From contig CAVTIX010000002.1 in the NCBI GenBank assembly GCA_963734725.1, forward strand, positions 16,281 through 80,280: a stretch of DNA of 64,000 bases, read 5' to 3'. The stretch is from DASXKD01 sp963734725 (GTDB lineage: Bacteria; Actinomycetota; Actinomycetes; Streptosporangiales; Streptosporangiaceae). The notes under the pieces were generated by a model. The model made no database searches, had not been told where the DNA came from, and saw only the letters and a list, made by a program, of their open reading frames with translations. The stretch's first letter is position 1. The number at the start of each line of letters is the position of its first letter. This document shows, one piece after another, positions 24,448 through 32,573 of this stretch. Position numbers and translations under genes: made by a program.

Positions 24448-25835
24448 CGGGCCGACTGCTCAGCGGTCACGAGCCCCTAGACATGGTGCTGGGCGGAGGG
24501 CTGCCCGAGAACGCGATCAGCCTTATTATGGGCCTGCCCGGGACCGGCAAGACGATCATCGCGCAGCAGTACGTCTTCCGGAACGCCCGGCCGGATCGCC
24601 CGGCGCTCTACTTCTCGACGGTCTCCGAGCCGCTGGAAAAGATTGTGCGGTTCGGCCAGAGCCTGGACTTCTTTGACGCGTCAGCGGTCGGCAGCTCCGT
24701 GTTCTATGAGGATCTCGGGGCGACGCTCAGCACCAGCGGGCTGGCGGGCGTCACCAAGCAGATCACCGTGGCGCTCCGGGAGCGTCAACCCGGGCTCATC
24801 GTGATCGACAGCTTCAAGGCGCTGCACGCCTTTGCGGACACGGGCAGTGAGTTCCGGAGGTTCCTGCATGAGCTCGCCGGACGGCTCAGCGCCTTCCCGG
24901 CCTCCTCGTTGTGGGTCGGTGAGTACGACGAGGCGGAGGCCGGGTCGCTGGCGGAGTTCGCCGTGGCCGACGCGATCGTGGGGCTGGCAGCCGAGCGGGT
25001 GGGCCAGCGGGAGATCCGGTTCTTGAGCGTGCGGAAGCTTCGGGGCAGCAGCTATCTGTCCGGTCAGCACGCCTACCGGCTCAGCGGCAGCGGCCTGCAT
25101 CTGTTCCCGCGCCTTGCGGACCTGCGGATCGACGAGGCCTACCAGCTCGCTGACCTCCGGATGTCTTCGGGCATTCCGGTGCTCGACGAGCTGCTCGCGG
25201 ACGGATACTGGCCGGGCGCGTCGACGCTGATCGCCGGGCCGACCGGGTCCGGCAAGACGCTCATGGGGCTGCACTTCATCTTCCACGGCGTCCGCCAGGG
25301 GGAGCCCGGAGTGATCGCCTCCTTGCAGGAGAACCGGACCCAGCTCCAGCGGATCGCCGGCGGTTTCGGCTGGTCAGTGACCGAACCGAAGGTCGAGGTC
25401 ATGTACCGGTCACCGGTTGACATCTACATCGACGAATGGGTCTATGAGCTCATGCAGGTGGTGGACCGGACCGGGGCCCGGCGGGTGCTCGTCGACAGCC
25501 TCGCCGACCTGCGGCTGGCCGCGCCGGACGAGGTCAGGTTCCGCGAGTTCATCTACTCGATGGTGCAGCGCTTCTCCCGGCAGGGTGTGGGCCTCATGAT
25601 GACTCTCGAGGTTCCTGATCTCTTCCGCTCCGAGCGGCTTTCCGATGGCGCCGTCTCGCACCTGTCGGACAACGTGGTCCTGCTGAACTACATCTACGAG
25701 CAGGACTCGATCAAGCGCGCCGTATCGGTCATCAAGTCCCGCGCCAGCTACCACGAGCCCGACGTGCGTCCTTTCGTCATCGGCCCCGACGGCATTGCGC
25801 TCGCGGACCGCCCTGCCCGGGAGGAGCTGGGCTGA
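24444..25835 (+). CDS. KaiC-like double RecA-domain ATPase
   Basis: A 463-aa protein with two KaiC/RecA-like domains. Domain 1 has Walker A GLPGTGKT (about residue 30) and Walker B LIVIDS. Domain 2 starts at about 240 with SSGIPVLDELL, Walker A GPTGSGKT (about 265-272) and Walker B RRVLVDS. Of the paired catalytic acids of cyanobacterial KaiC only one Glu remains in each domain (STVSEP and SLQENR). No KaiA or KaiB gene is present, so this is not a circadian clock as known; such proteins are seen in signalling contexts. GTGA overlap with the MerR-receiver gene implies joint function. Confidence 0.88.
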   Translation: MTGRLLSGHEPLDMVLGGGLPENAISLIMGLPGTGKTIIAQQYVFRNARPDRPALYFSTVSEPLEKIVRFGQSLDFFDASAVGSSVFYEDLGATLSTSGLAGVTKQITVALRERQPGLIVIDSFKALHAFADTGSEFRRFLHELAGRLSAFPASSLWVGEYDEAEAGSLAEFAVADAIVGLAAERVGQREIRFLSVRKLRGSSYLSGQHAYRLSGSGLHLFPRLADLRIDEAYQLADLRMSSGIPVLDELLADGYWPGASTLIAGPTGSGKTLMGLHFIFHGVRQGEPGVIASLQENRTQLQRIAGGFGWSVTEPKVEVMYRSPVDIYIDEWVYELMQVVDRTGARRVLVDSLADLRLAAPDEVRFREFIYSMVQRFSRQGVGLMMTLEVPDLFRSERLSDGAVSHLSDNVVLLNYIYEQDSIKRAVSVIKSRASYHEPDVRPFVIGPDGIALADRPAREELG

Positions 25836-25854
25836 CCACGCGCAGGGCGGGGCG

Positions 25855-26553
25855 TCACGTGATCCTGCCCCCGGTCACGTGGGTTCGCACGCGGGCCCCC
25901 GCCAGGGCGGGGGAGAGACCGGCCGGCCGGGGATCGGCCAGGGCGCTCGGGTGCACCAGTGGCCGGTAGCCAGCTGTGATCGCGGCGACGATCGAGGGTG
26001 GCGTCAGCACCTCGACCCGGCCGGCGGGATCGGCTGGGGCTGGCGCGCCGTAGCCGTGGAAGGACCAGGGCCGCACCCGGCCGCCGATGAGCAGGCCGGG
26101 CTCGTCGCCGGCCCGGATCATGACGCCGTCAGGCAGTTCGGCGGCGGGGGCGAGGTAACTGAGCTTGCGCCGGAACCGGTCGGTGCGCTCCCGGTGCAGG
26201 GCCGTGTCCATCTCCGCTGCCCCGGGGCGCCGGGACAGGCGCCGGGCCGCGCGCCACGCCTTGGCGAAGTCGAGATAGTCTGCGCGGCGGCAGTATCCGC
26301 AGGGCCGGTGCCCGGCGGTGAGCGCGGTGGCCTCATCGAGGAAGAACAGCGCCGTCCATCGGCCCGGCGGCATAGGGTCGCGCTGCACGCCCTTGAAGTC
26401 CAGCAGACAGCAGATCCAAAGCTTCGACCGCCAGCGGCTGACACCGAGGGTGCGGCCCTGCCCGTGCAGGCAGCCGCGGTTGCCCATCATCAGGCCCCGG
26501 CTCGGGTCCGCGACGATCTCGCCGGAGGGGGTCACCCTGTTTTGCAGCGGCAT
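25855..26553 (-). CDS. Conserved hypothetical protein of unknown function
   Basis: A 232-aa protein from the ATG at 26553, chosen for the GGAGG site 8 bases upstream. It begins MPLQNRVTPSGEIVADPSRG and contains MMGNRGCLHG, WICCLLDFKGVQRDPMPP, ALTAGHRPCGYCRR and a Cys pair (CGYC) with nearby Cys residues, perhaps metal-binding. This protein is widespread in bacteria as far as I recall, but I know no assigned function. It is divergent from NAD kinase (103 bases between starts) and converges on the KaiC-like gene. Confidence 0.8.
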   Translation of the reverse strand: MPLQNRVTPSGEIVADPSRGLMMGNRGCLHGQGRTLGVSRWRSKLWICCLLDFKGVQRDPMPPGRWTALFFLDEATALTAGHRPCGYCRRADYLDFAKAWRAARRLSRRPGAAEMDTALHRERTDRFRRKLSYLAPAAELPDGVMIRAGDEPGLLIGGRVRPWSFHGYGAPAPADPAGRVEVLTPPSIVAAITAGYRPLVHPSALADPRPAGLSPALAGARVRTHVTGGRIT

Positions 26554-26656
26554 AGGCGTATCCTCCGCGAGGGGTATGACACCTGGCATCCGGCGCGTGC
26601 TACATCTGGGTGCAGGCCGGCGGTGGAGTCGGCGAGAGGTGAGGAGGTCCGGCGCG

Positions 26657-27541
26657 ATGCATGTGGTGGGCATGGTGTTGCATCCCCTCCGTGACTCCGC
26701 CGATGCGGTGGACGCGGTCCTGGGCTGGGCTAAACGCAAGGGCGCCGAGGTGCTGGGCATCGAGACGGAGATCCGCCGGCTGAACTGCGCCGCGACCGGG
26801 GTCACCGCTGCCGAACTCGGCAGGCGTTCCGACCTGGTGGTGAGCCTGGGCGGCGACGGCACGATGCTGCGGGCGCTGCGGCTGGCCGACGGTCATCGCG
26901 CCCCGGTGCTCGGGGTGAACCTGGGCAAGCTGGGCTTTCTTGCCGAGGTGGACGTGCCGGATGTGCCCGCAGCGCTGACCGCCATCGATGAGCAGGAGTT
27001 CACCGTCGAGCCGCGGCTGGCGGTGGACGCCATCCTCGGCGAGCAGGTGGTCACCGCGTTCAACGACGTCGCGCTGGTCCGGTTCCCAGGGCTGGCCACG
27101 GCGGCGGTCGCGGTCCTGGCGGCCGGGCACCCGTTCGTCAGTTACGCCGCCGACGCGGTTGTCGTGGCCACCCCCACCGGGTCCACCGCGTACAGCTTCT
27201 CCGCCGGCGGCCCGATCGTCAGCCCCGCGGTCGAGGCCCTGCTGGTCACCCCCGCCGCGCCACATTCGGCCTACAACCGCGGCCTGGTCCTGTCGATCCA
27301 GGACAGCCTGGCCCTGGAGGTCCTGCCCGCCAGCGGGCGGCTCGCGGTCGAGGTGGATGGGCAGGTCGCCGCGCATGTCGAACCCGGTGACCAGGTGGAG
27401 CTGCGGCCGCGCCCGGCTGCCGCCCACGTCGTCCGGCTGGGCCGTACCACGTTCTACGAACGCGCCCGGCGCAAGCTCCGCCTCGCCGACTCCGCGGAAG
27501 TCCCGGTCAACCTGCCCGGATGGGCAGACCACCGGGACTAA
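26657..27541 (+). CDS. nadK: NAD kinase (ATP-dependent NAD+ kinase)
   Basis: A 294-aa protein that phosphorylates NAD+ to NADP+. The hallmark GGDGTMLRALR motif is at about residue 68, the NE/D loop equivalent in FNDVALVR, and the conserved ATPTGSTAYSFSAGGPIVSP segment at about 175. The ATG at 26657 follows a GAGGAGG site 9 bases upstream. Compared with family members, length and motif spacing are normal. Not in its usual recN/argR context. Confidence 0.93.
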   Translation: MHVVGMVLHPLRDSADAVDAVLGWAKRKGAEVLGIETEIRRLNCAATGVTAAELGRRSDLVVSLGGDGTMLRALRLADGHRAPVLGVNLGKLGFLAEVDVPDVPAALTAIDEQEFTVEPRLAVDAILGEQVVTAFNDVALVRFPGLATAAVAVLAAGHPFVSYAADAVVVATPTGSTAYSFSAGGPIVSPAVEALLVTPAAPHSAYNRGLVLSIQDSLALEVLPASGRLAVEVDGQVAAHVEPGDQVELRPRPAAAHVVRLGRTTFYERARRKLRLADSAEVPVNLPGWADHRD

Positions 27542-27568
27542 CGGCCGGCCTCAGCCCGCCGCGCTCCC

Positions 27569-27676
27569 TCACATGCGGCGCATGCGCTGGAAGCGGCGGA
27601 GGTCGCTCTTGCCGGCCAGCAAGACCAGGCCGATGGCGATGGCCACGGCCAGCAGTGCCCACATCAGCCACTTCAT
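27569..27676 (-). CDS. DUF6893-type small membrane protein (35 aa)
   Basis: A 35-codon gene: MKWLMWALLAVAIAIGLV as a single TM helix, then a basic tail ending RRFQRMRRM. The pattern of one hydrophobic helix and a short DLRRFxxMRxM end fits the actinobacterial DUF6893 small proteins. AGGGGG lies 6 bases before the ATG. It converges on NAD kinase. Too short for most gene finders; function unknown. Confidence 0.7.
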   Translation of the reverse strand: MKWLMWALLAVAIAIGLVLLAGKSDLRRFQRMRRM

Positions 27677-28054
27677 CAGCGCCCCCTGTCGGTCGCTTGC
27701 GTCGTTGCACGATTTCGGTGCTGTATGACGACCTTACGGGTCGATGATCTTCTGGCGTCGGGCGGCCCCGGATCACGGTGAGCTGGGGAGCAGCACCTCG
27801 CTCCTGCGTCCCACGACGACGTTCCTGGCCGGCCGCCGCTGGAGCAGCGCGACACCGTTTCCCCAGGAATCACGGAATGTGAGATCTATGTTTGGGTAAT
27901 TACAGATCCTATCCGCAGGGTTTGGCCACATTTCGGCCACAGACGTAGGTTATGGCCGACTCGTTTGGCTGTCCGGGCGGTTTGCGGTGACTGCCCGCAG
28001 CCGACGCCAGGGGCCTCCGCCGATTGAAAGCCTGGTACAGCTGCTGGCAAATGG
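27677..28054. other. Intergenic region
   Basis: About 380 bases between the small DUF6893 gene and the GH25 terminator. A less GC-rich segment around 27880-27960 could contain the promoter of the minus-strand small gene. I see no gene, repeat or riboswitch that I can support. Confidence 0.4.
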
Positions 28055-28093
28055 CTCGGTGCCCGTCATCACGAAAGTACGACGGGCGCCGAG
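28055..28093 (-). terminator. Hairpin terminator after the GH25 lysozyme gene
   Basis: Arms 28055-28067 and 28081-28093 (CTCGGTGCCCGTC and GACGGGCGCCGAG) pair over 13 bp with one G-T wobble around a 13-base loop. It lies 79 bases past the stop of the minus-strand lysozyme gene. Confidence 0.65.
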
Positions 28094-28171
28094 TGCGACA
28101 TTCGCACCGCGCCGGGCGGGGTGATGCGTGCCCTTGGCCCCCGCTCCGGCCGCGCGGTCCGGCTGGCGGTG

Positions 28172-29149
28172 TTAGCCCGCCTTGGCCAAGGCCTTCAGCC
28201 GGGTGTACGCGCCGTTGAAGACGTCTTGGTCGCCGGGCAGCCTGCCACCGTTCGCGTACTGCCAGAAGGTGTAGAAACCCCAGCCTTTCGGCAGCCGCCC
28301 GCCGCCGCTGGCCGTGTAGTTAGCGATCCACAGCGGGTCCCACTGGCCGAAACGTGTCGCGTCCCCGGTGCATGCGTTCCACCAGTCGGTGGTGGTGTAG
28401 ATCACCGGGTACACGTGCTCCTTGTAGGCGTACTCCTTTACGAAGTTCTGAATCCACATGATCATGTTGTGGTGCGTCAGCCCGTAGCACTCGCTGCCGT
28501 AGGGGTTGTACTCGATGTCGAGCGCGCCGGGCAGGGTCATCCCGTCGGAGGACCAGCCGCCACCGTGCTTGATGAAGTAATCGGCCTGGGATTGACCGCT
28601 GGAGTTGTTCGGGATAGCGAAATGGTAGGCCCCCCGGATAAGCTTCTTGCGGTACGGCCCGACATACTGGTTGTAGAAAACAGGATTCGTGTAGTAGTTG
28701 CCTTCGGTGGCCTTGGCGTAGGAGAAGTCAAGGTAGCGCGCCACCGACCCCCAATTGATGTTCCCCTGGTATGCGCTGACATCAATTCCGGGGAGTTGGG
28801 GCACGGCCGCGGCCGCAGCATTCGTGATGCGCGCCGTACGCGGCCACCGCGCATGAGCCGCGGTGACGGCGCCCATGGTGTCGGCTTTCGGGTGGGTGAT
28901 CTTTTCCGGGCGGACCGGGGTCGGGGAAAACTTCGGCTTGGGCACCAGAACCTTCCGGCCCGTCGCGGTAGCCGCCCAGACCGGCCTATTGGCCACGCCG
29001 GCATGGCTCGCGCTTCTCGCGCCAGACGCCTGGCCATTCGCTTGGCCCCCAGTACTGATCATGCTTGGCATGATGATCCCGACTGCGAACACCGTGGTGA
29101 CCGCGGCCAGAGGCTGGGGGCCGAAGAGCTTTGCGGGGTTCCGTAGCAC
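28172..29149 (-). CDS. Secreted GH25 lysozyme (N,O-diacetylmuramidase type)
   Basis: A 325-aa secreted protein. The N-terminus has a signal-like hydrophobic segment (LAAVTTVFAVGIIMP) followed by a low-complexity linker; the GH25 domain starts at about residue 120 with PGIDVSAYQGNINW and includes FSYAKATEGNYY, AYHFAIP, catalytic ALDIEYNP (DxE) and WIANYTASGG with FWQYA near the end. It cleaves beta-1,4 bonds of peptidoglycan. GTG start with AGGAGG 5 bases upstream. It may serve cell-wall remodelling or antagonism of other bacteria. Confidence 0.93.
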   Translation of the reverse strand: MLRNPAKLFGPQPLAAVTTVFAVGIIMPSMISTGGQANGQASGARSASHAGVANRPVWAATATGRKVLVPKPKFSPTPVRPEKITHPKADTMGAVTAAHARWPRTARITNAAAAAVPQLPGIDVSAYQGNINWGSVARYLDFSYAKATEGNYYTNPVFYNQYVGPYRKKLIRGAYHFAIPNNSSGQSQADYFIKHGGGWSSDGMTLPGALDIEYNPYGSECYGLTHHNMIMWIQNFVKEYAYKEHVYPVIYTTTDWWNACTGDATRFGQWDPLWIANYTASGGGRLPKGWGFYTFWQYANGGRLPGDQDVFNGAYTRLKALAKAG

Positions 29150-29400
29150 TTCGCCTCCTCGTAGAACTCGGCTGCCGGTGCAGCCTCATGTAATCCGGGC
29201 GACATTCTGGCGCAGCGATATACCCGCACGCATACATGTTTGGAAATCTGGTGCCACTGTTACACCTGATGCTTCTGATGTCAAGAGAGAATATAGATAG
29301 AAGCCGAGGTATAGAGAGGTTCCGGAAACCGAAAATTCGGTGTTATCCGGACCAATTAGTCACCTATCTGTAATATCTGCCGCACACAGCGTGGGCAGCC
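29150..29400. other. AT-richer upstream region of the lysozyme gene
   Basis: The stretch 29270-29370 is clearly AT-richer than the rest of the window (for example GAGAATATAGATAGAAG and TAATATCTG). It probably holds the promoter and leader of the minus-strand lysozyme gene. I could not assign -35/-10 boxes with confidence or recognise a riboswitch. Confidence 0.4.
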
Positions 29401-29550
29401 GGATGAGCGCACCCGGCTGCGCGGATGGGCGCACCTGGAGGCGCGGATGGGCGCAGCCGCTAGCCCAGAGGGGCGCAACCCGGTGACCCGGATGGGCGCG
29501 CCGGGAGGCCCAAAGGGGCGCACCGGTGGCCCGGAGGAGCAGATCCGGTG
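29401..29550. repeat. Degenerate tandem repeat, about 22 bp x 7
   Basis: Seven imperfect units of 18-23 bp, each beginning GGATGGGCGCA or a variant (starts near 29401, 29423, 29445, 29468, 29490, 29513, 29534). They fill the gap before the SMP-30 gene. A reading frame on the minus strand across it shows a repeated PLWAS(R/G)xAHP peptide, but I regard that as incidental. Confidence 0.75.
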
Positions 29551-29752
29551 GCACCCACGGCCGCGCGTCGACTACGCCCCACCGGCGCACGTCGCCGCGG
29601 TGCAGACCCGGCTGTATTCGTTCCACTTCACCAGCACGGGACGGGTCGGACGCGGGATTGGCGGCCAGCCGTGTCGATCGGGCCGAATGCCGTTCGTGTT
29701 GGGGGTGGAGGGGCCGCCGCCAGGCGCGGCCCGGTGAAGCGAGGAGGGCGTC

Positions 29753-30604
29753 ATGGCTCAGCCAATGGTGCTGTTGAGTGGCTTGGGGATTCCGGAGTCG
29801 CCGCGGTGGCATGAGGGCCGCCTGTGGTTCTGCAACTGGATCGACCGGCAGGTCGTGGCCGTCGGTATGGACGGCACGGCGGAGGTGATATTGGCAAGGG
29901 ACCCCGACAGCCATTCCATGGGTTATTCCATCGACTGGCTGCCCGACGGCAGGCTGCTGACCACCGGTGGCAAGATACGGCGGCAGGCGCCCGACGGATC
30001 GATGGTCGTCCTGGCCGAACAGCCTGCGAATGAGATCGTCGTGGACGGGCGGGGCAACGCATACATCAACGGCGCGGATTTCGACTTCGTCGGCGGGGGA
30101 GCGCCCAAGCCCGGCTACATCAAGCTCCTCACACCAGCCGGGGAACTGCGCCAGGTCGCGGACGACATCCAGTTCCCCAACGGCATGGTCATCACCCCGG
30201 ACGACCGGACGCTGATCATCTCCGAGTCGTTCGCCGGGCGGCTCACCGCGTTCGACATCGACCCCGACGGTGGCCTGTCCGGTCGGCGGGTATTCGCTGA
30301 GCGCCTCGGCCCGGACGGCATCACCATGGACGCCGAAGGCGCGGTGTGGGCCGGGTCCGGCGGGTTCGGGGTGGCCCGGGTCGCCGAAGGCGGCGAGGTG
30401 CTGCAACGTGTCGAACTGCCCGAGAGCCGGGCCCCGTTTGCGGTGATGCTCGGCGGCCCGGACCGGCGGACCCTGTTCATCCTCACCGCCGAGTGGCGCC
30501 CTGCCGACGGCCACGTCGCCAACCTCGACCGGCTGACCAACGGGCCCCGTACCGGGGAGATCCTGGCCCTTCCCGTCGAGGTCCCGGGCGCCGGCCGGCC
30601 GTGA
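29753..30604 (+). CDS. SMP-30/gluconolactonase/LRE family protein
   Basis: A 283-aa six-bladed beta-propeller: GLGIPESPRWHEGRLWFCNW (metal-ligand Glu), repeated strand motifs, ANEIVVDGRGNAYI with an Asn ligand, FPNGMVITPDDRTLIISES and GPDGITMDAEGAVW. The family hydrolyses sugar lactones or organophosphate-like esters using one divalent metal. The ATG has GAGGAGG 5 bases upstream. The substrate is unknown and no sugar pathway genes are adjacent. The 3' end runs into a tandem repeat. Confidence 0.9.
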   Translation: MAQPMVLLSGLGIPESPRWHEGRLWFCNWIDRQVVAVGMDGTAEVILARDPDSHSMGYSIDWLPDGRLLTTGGKIRRQAPDGSMVVLAEQPANEIVVDGRGNAYINGADFDFVGGGAPKPGYIKLLTPAGELRQVADDIQFPNGMVITPDDRTLIISESFAGRLTAFDIDPDGGLSGRRVFAERLGPDGITMDAEGAVWAGSGGFGVARVAEGGEVLQRVELPESRAPFAVMLGGPDRRTLFILTAEWRPADGHVANLDRLTNGPRTGEILALPVEVPGAGRP

Positions 30605-30667
30605 GTCCCGGCGCCTGCTGGCCATGAGCCCCGGCGCCCGGCGGCCGACAGCCCGGCGCCGGCGACC
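30578..30667. repeat. Tandem repeat (about 23 bp x 4) through the SMP-30 stop codon
   Basis: Units at 30578, 30601, 30624 and 30647 share a GTCCCGGCGCC core and a GGCC end. The first is coding (the last nine codons), the second starts one base before the TGA, and the array extends into the gap before the converging ABC transporter gene. Confidence 0.7.
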
Positions 30668-30683
30668 ATAACGCGTCAGGCAG

Positions 30684-32573
30684 TCACTGGTAGGCCTTCG
30701 CCTGGATCCGGTACAGCTCGGAATACCGCCCGCCCCGGGCCATCAGTTCCTCGTGGCTGCCGACCTCCGCCACGCGCGCGCCGTCGAGGACCACGATGAG
30801 GTCGGCCATGCGGACCGTGCTGAACCGGTGCGACACGAGAATGGTCGTGCTCCCGCCCTGCCGGGCGTGCTGCGCCCTGCTGGCGTAGCGCTCGAACAGC
30901 TGATGCTCGGTCTCCGCGTCGAGCGCGGCCGTCGGTTCGTCCAGCGCCGCCACCAGCGGTTCGTCGCGCATGAAACCTCGGGCCAGGGCCAGCTTCTGCC
31001 ACTGGCCGTGGGAGATGTTGACGCCGTCCTGCCAGGTCGGCCCTAGCTGCGTGCGCAGGCCCGTGGGCAGGGTCTCGACGACGTCCCGCGCGCCCGCTCG
31101 GTCCAGCGCGGTCGCGAGCGCCGGCTCGACGTCCATGCGAGGCAGGTCACCGAGGCCGATCGTCTGCCCGGCCTGGAACTCGAAGCGGAAGAAGTCCTGG
31201 AACGCCCCGGCCAGGCGGTCCCGCCATTGCGGCGCGTCGATGCGCGCCAGGTCCACCGCGTCGATCAGGATGCGGCCCGAGGTCGGAACGTAGAGCTTGG
31301 CCAGCAGCTTCACCAGTGTGGTCTTGCCGGCCCCGTTCTCGCCGACGATGGCTACCACGGACCCGGCCGGGAGGAACAGGTCGACATCGTGCAGAGCCGG
31401 CCGGTCCGAACCGGGATAGGTGAACGTGACGTGCTCGAACCGGATCCCCTGGGTAATGGCGGCCGGGGCGGGAAGGTCCGCGGCCAGGGCGGTGGCGCTG
31501 GCGTAGTCCTCCAGCCAGGCCAGCCGCTGCGATCCGTCCATCCAGATGCCGCGCAGGAAACCGATCTCGCTCACCGTGGCGCCGACATAGGCCGAAAGCC
31601 TGGCGCCGGCGGTCAGCACCAGGATGGCTGACGCCGCTGAGGCGTGCGGTCCGGCGGCGACGAGCACGATCGCCCCGACGTAGCCGAGCGCGAAGACCGC
31701 CCAACCGGCCGCGTACCAGGCGGAGGAACGCGTCCGGGCCGCGGCCAGCGGCACGTACCAGCGCTCCCACGATGCCCGGCGCCGCTCGGCCAGCGCCGGG
31801 CCGATGCCGAGCACGCGCAGCTCCTTGCCCGTCGCGGCGTTGGTTGACAGCGCGAACAGGTGCCGCGCCAGCCGGTCTGCCTGCGCGCCGCGCTCCTGGG
31901 CGGCGCGCTCGACGGCGGGGCGCCACGACGTGGCCGCCACGGTGGGGATCGCGAACAGGACCAGGGTGATCAGCACCGGGTTCACGCTGGCCAGCAGGAC
32001 GACGGTGACGGCCAGGCGGAGGATCCAGCCCGCGGTGGAGAAGACCGACATGTACATGTGGTCGAGGGTGAAGATCTGCTCGCGCAGCACGGACAGCCGG
32101 TCCAGGTACTCAGGCCGTTCCTGGTGCGCGATCGTGGGAATGCCGGCCTGGAGCCGCGCCACGTGGGACTCCAGGGCGATGGTGACCTTGTCCCGGAAGC
32201 GCCGCTGGATCCGCGTGGACACGGTCGCCAGCAGCCAGGTCGCCACGGCGGAGACCGCCAGCGCCACGGCTGCGAACCAGAGCAGGCCAGGCTTGTGCTG
32301 GATCAGCCCTTCCCCGAGCAGCGTGAACCAGACCGCGAGCAAGGCGTCCGGCAACGCCGCGGCCAGGGCGAGGACGAACGACACGCCCATCAGCGCCGGC
32401 TCGTAGTGGAAGCCGAGGCGGCACAGCCGCCACATCGACGACAGCGCCGGCGGCAGCCGGTCCGGAGGCTCGGCGGGCGCCCGTGCGGCGCCCTGGGCGG
32501 GCGGCCCGCCCGATGCCTGCGCTGCGTCCTGGCCGGGCAGGTCAGGCAGTGGCGCCGGGTCAGCGGAGGACAT
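30684..32573 (-). CDS. ABC exporter half-transporter with non-canonical signature motif
   Basis: A 629-aa type IV ABC exporter subunit: Pro/Ala-rich N-terminus, about six TM helices (about residues 55-360), and NBD with Walker A GENGAGKTTL, signature ISHGQWQKLAL (His in place of Gly in LSGGQ) and Walker B LVAALDEPTAAL. Its start overlaps the end of the upstream exporter gene by 14 bases, so the two likely form a heterodimer with one degenerate ATP site. GGAGGAGG precedes the ATG. Substrate unknown; relatives export peptides or lipids. Confidence 0.9.
   Translation of the reverse strand: MSSADPAPLPDLPGQDAAQASGGPPAQGAARAPAEPPDRLPPALSSMWRLCRLGFHYEPALMGVSFVLALAAALPDALLAVWFTLLGEGLIQHKPGLLWFAAVALAVSAVATWLLATVSTRIQRRFRDKVTIALESHVARLQAGIPTIAHQERPEYLDRLSVLREQIFTLDHMYMSVFSTAGWILRLAVTVVLLASVNPVLITLVLFAIPTVAATSWRPAVERAAQERGAQADRLARHLFALSTNAATGKELRVLGIGPALAERRRASWERWYVPLAAARTRSSAWYAAGWAVFALGYVGAIVLVAAGPHASAASAILVLTAGARLSAYVGATVSEIGFLRGIWMDGSQRLAWLEDYASATALAADLPAPAAITQGIRFEHVTFTYPGSDRPALHDVDLFLPAGSVVAIVGENGAGKTTLVKLLAKLYVPTSGRILIDAVDLARIDAPQWRDRLAGAFQDFFRFEFQAGQTIGLGDLPRMDVEPALATALDRAGARDVVETLPTGLRTQLGPTWQDGVNISHGQWQKLALARGFMRDEPLVAALDEPTAALDAETEHQLFERYASRAQHARQGGSTTILVSHRFSTVRMADLIVVLDGARVAEVGSHEELMARGGRYSELYRIQAKAYQ

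Noticed and set aside
24444..25835. Circadian clock kaiC
   Set aside because: No kaiA or kaiB, and the catalytic Glu pairs are incomplete; KaiC-like signalling ATPase is the safer call.
28054..28170. Possible c-di-AMP (ydaO-type) riboswitch near the lysozyme gene
   Set aside because: The structured part is downstream of the gene and is a simple hairpin; the upstream region (29150-29400) lacks the conserved riboswitch core.
29401..29550. CRISPR array
   Set aside because: Units are contiguous and degenerate without unique spacers, and no cas genes are present.
29360..29600. Repeated PLWAS-containing peptide encoded on the minus strand
   Set aside because: Product of the degenerate 22-bp tandem DNA repeat; no start, ribosome site or domain support.
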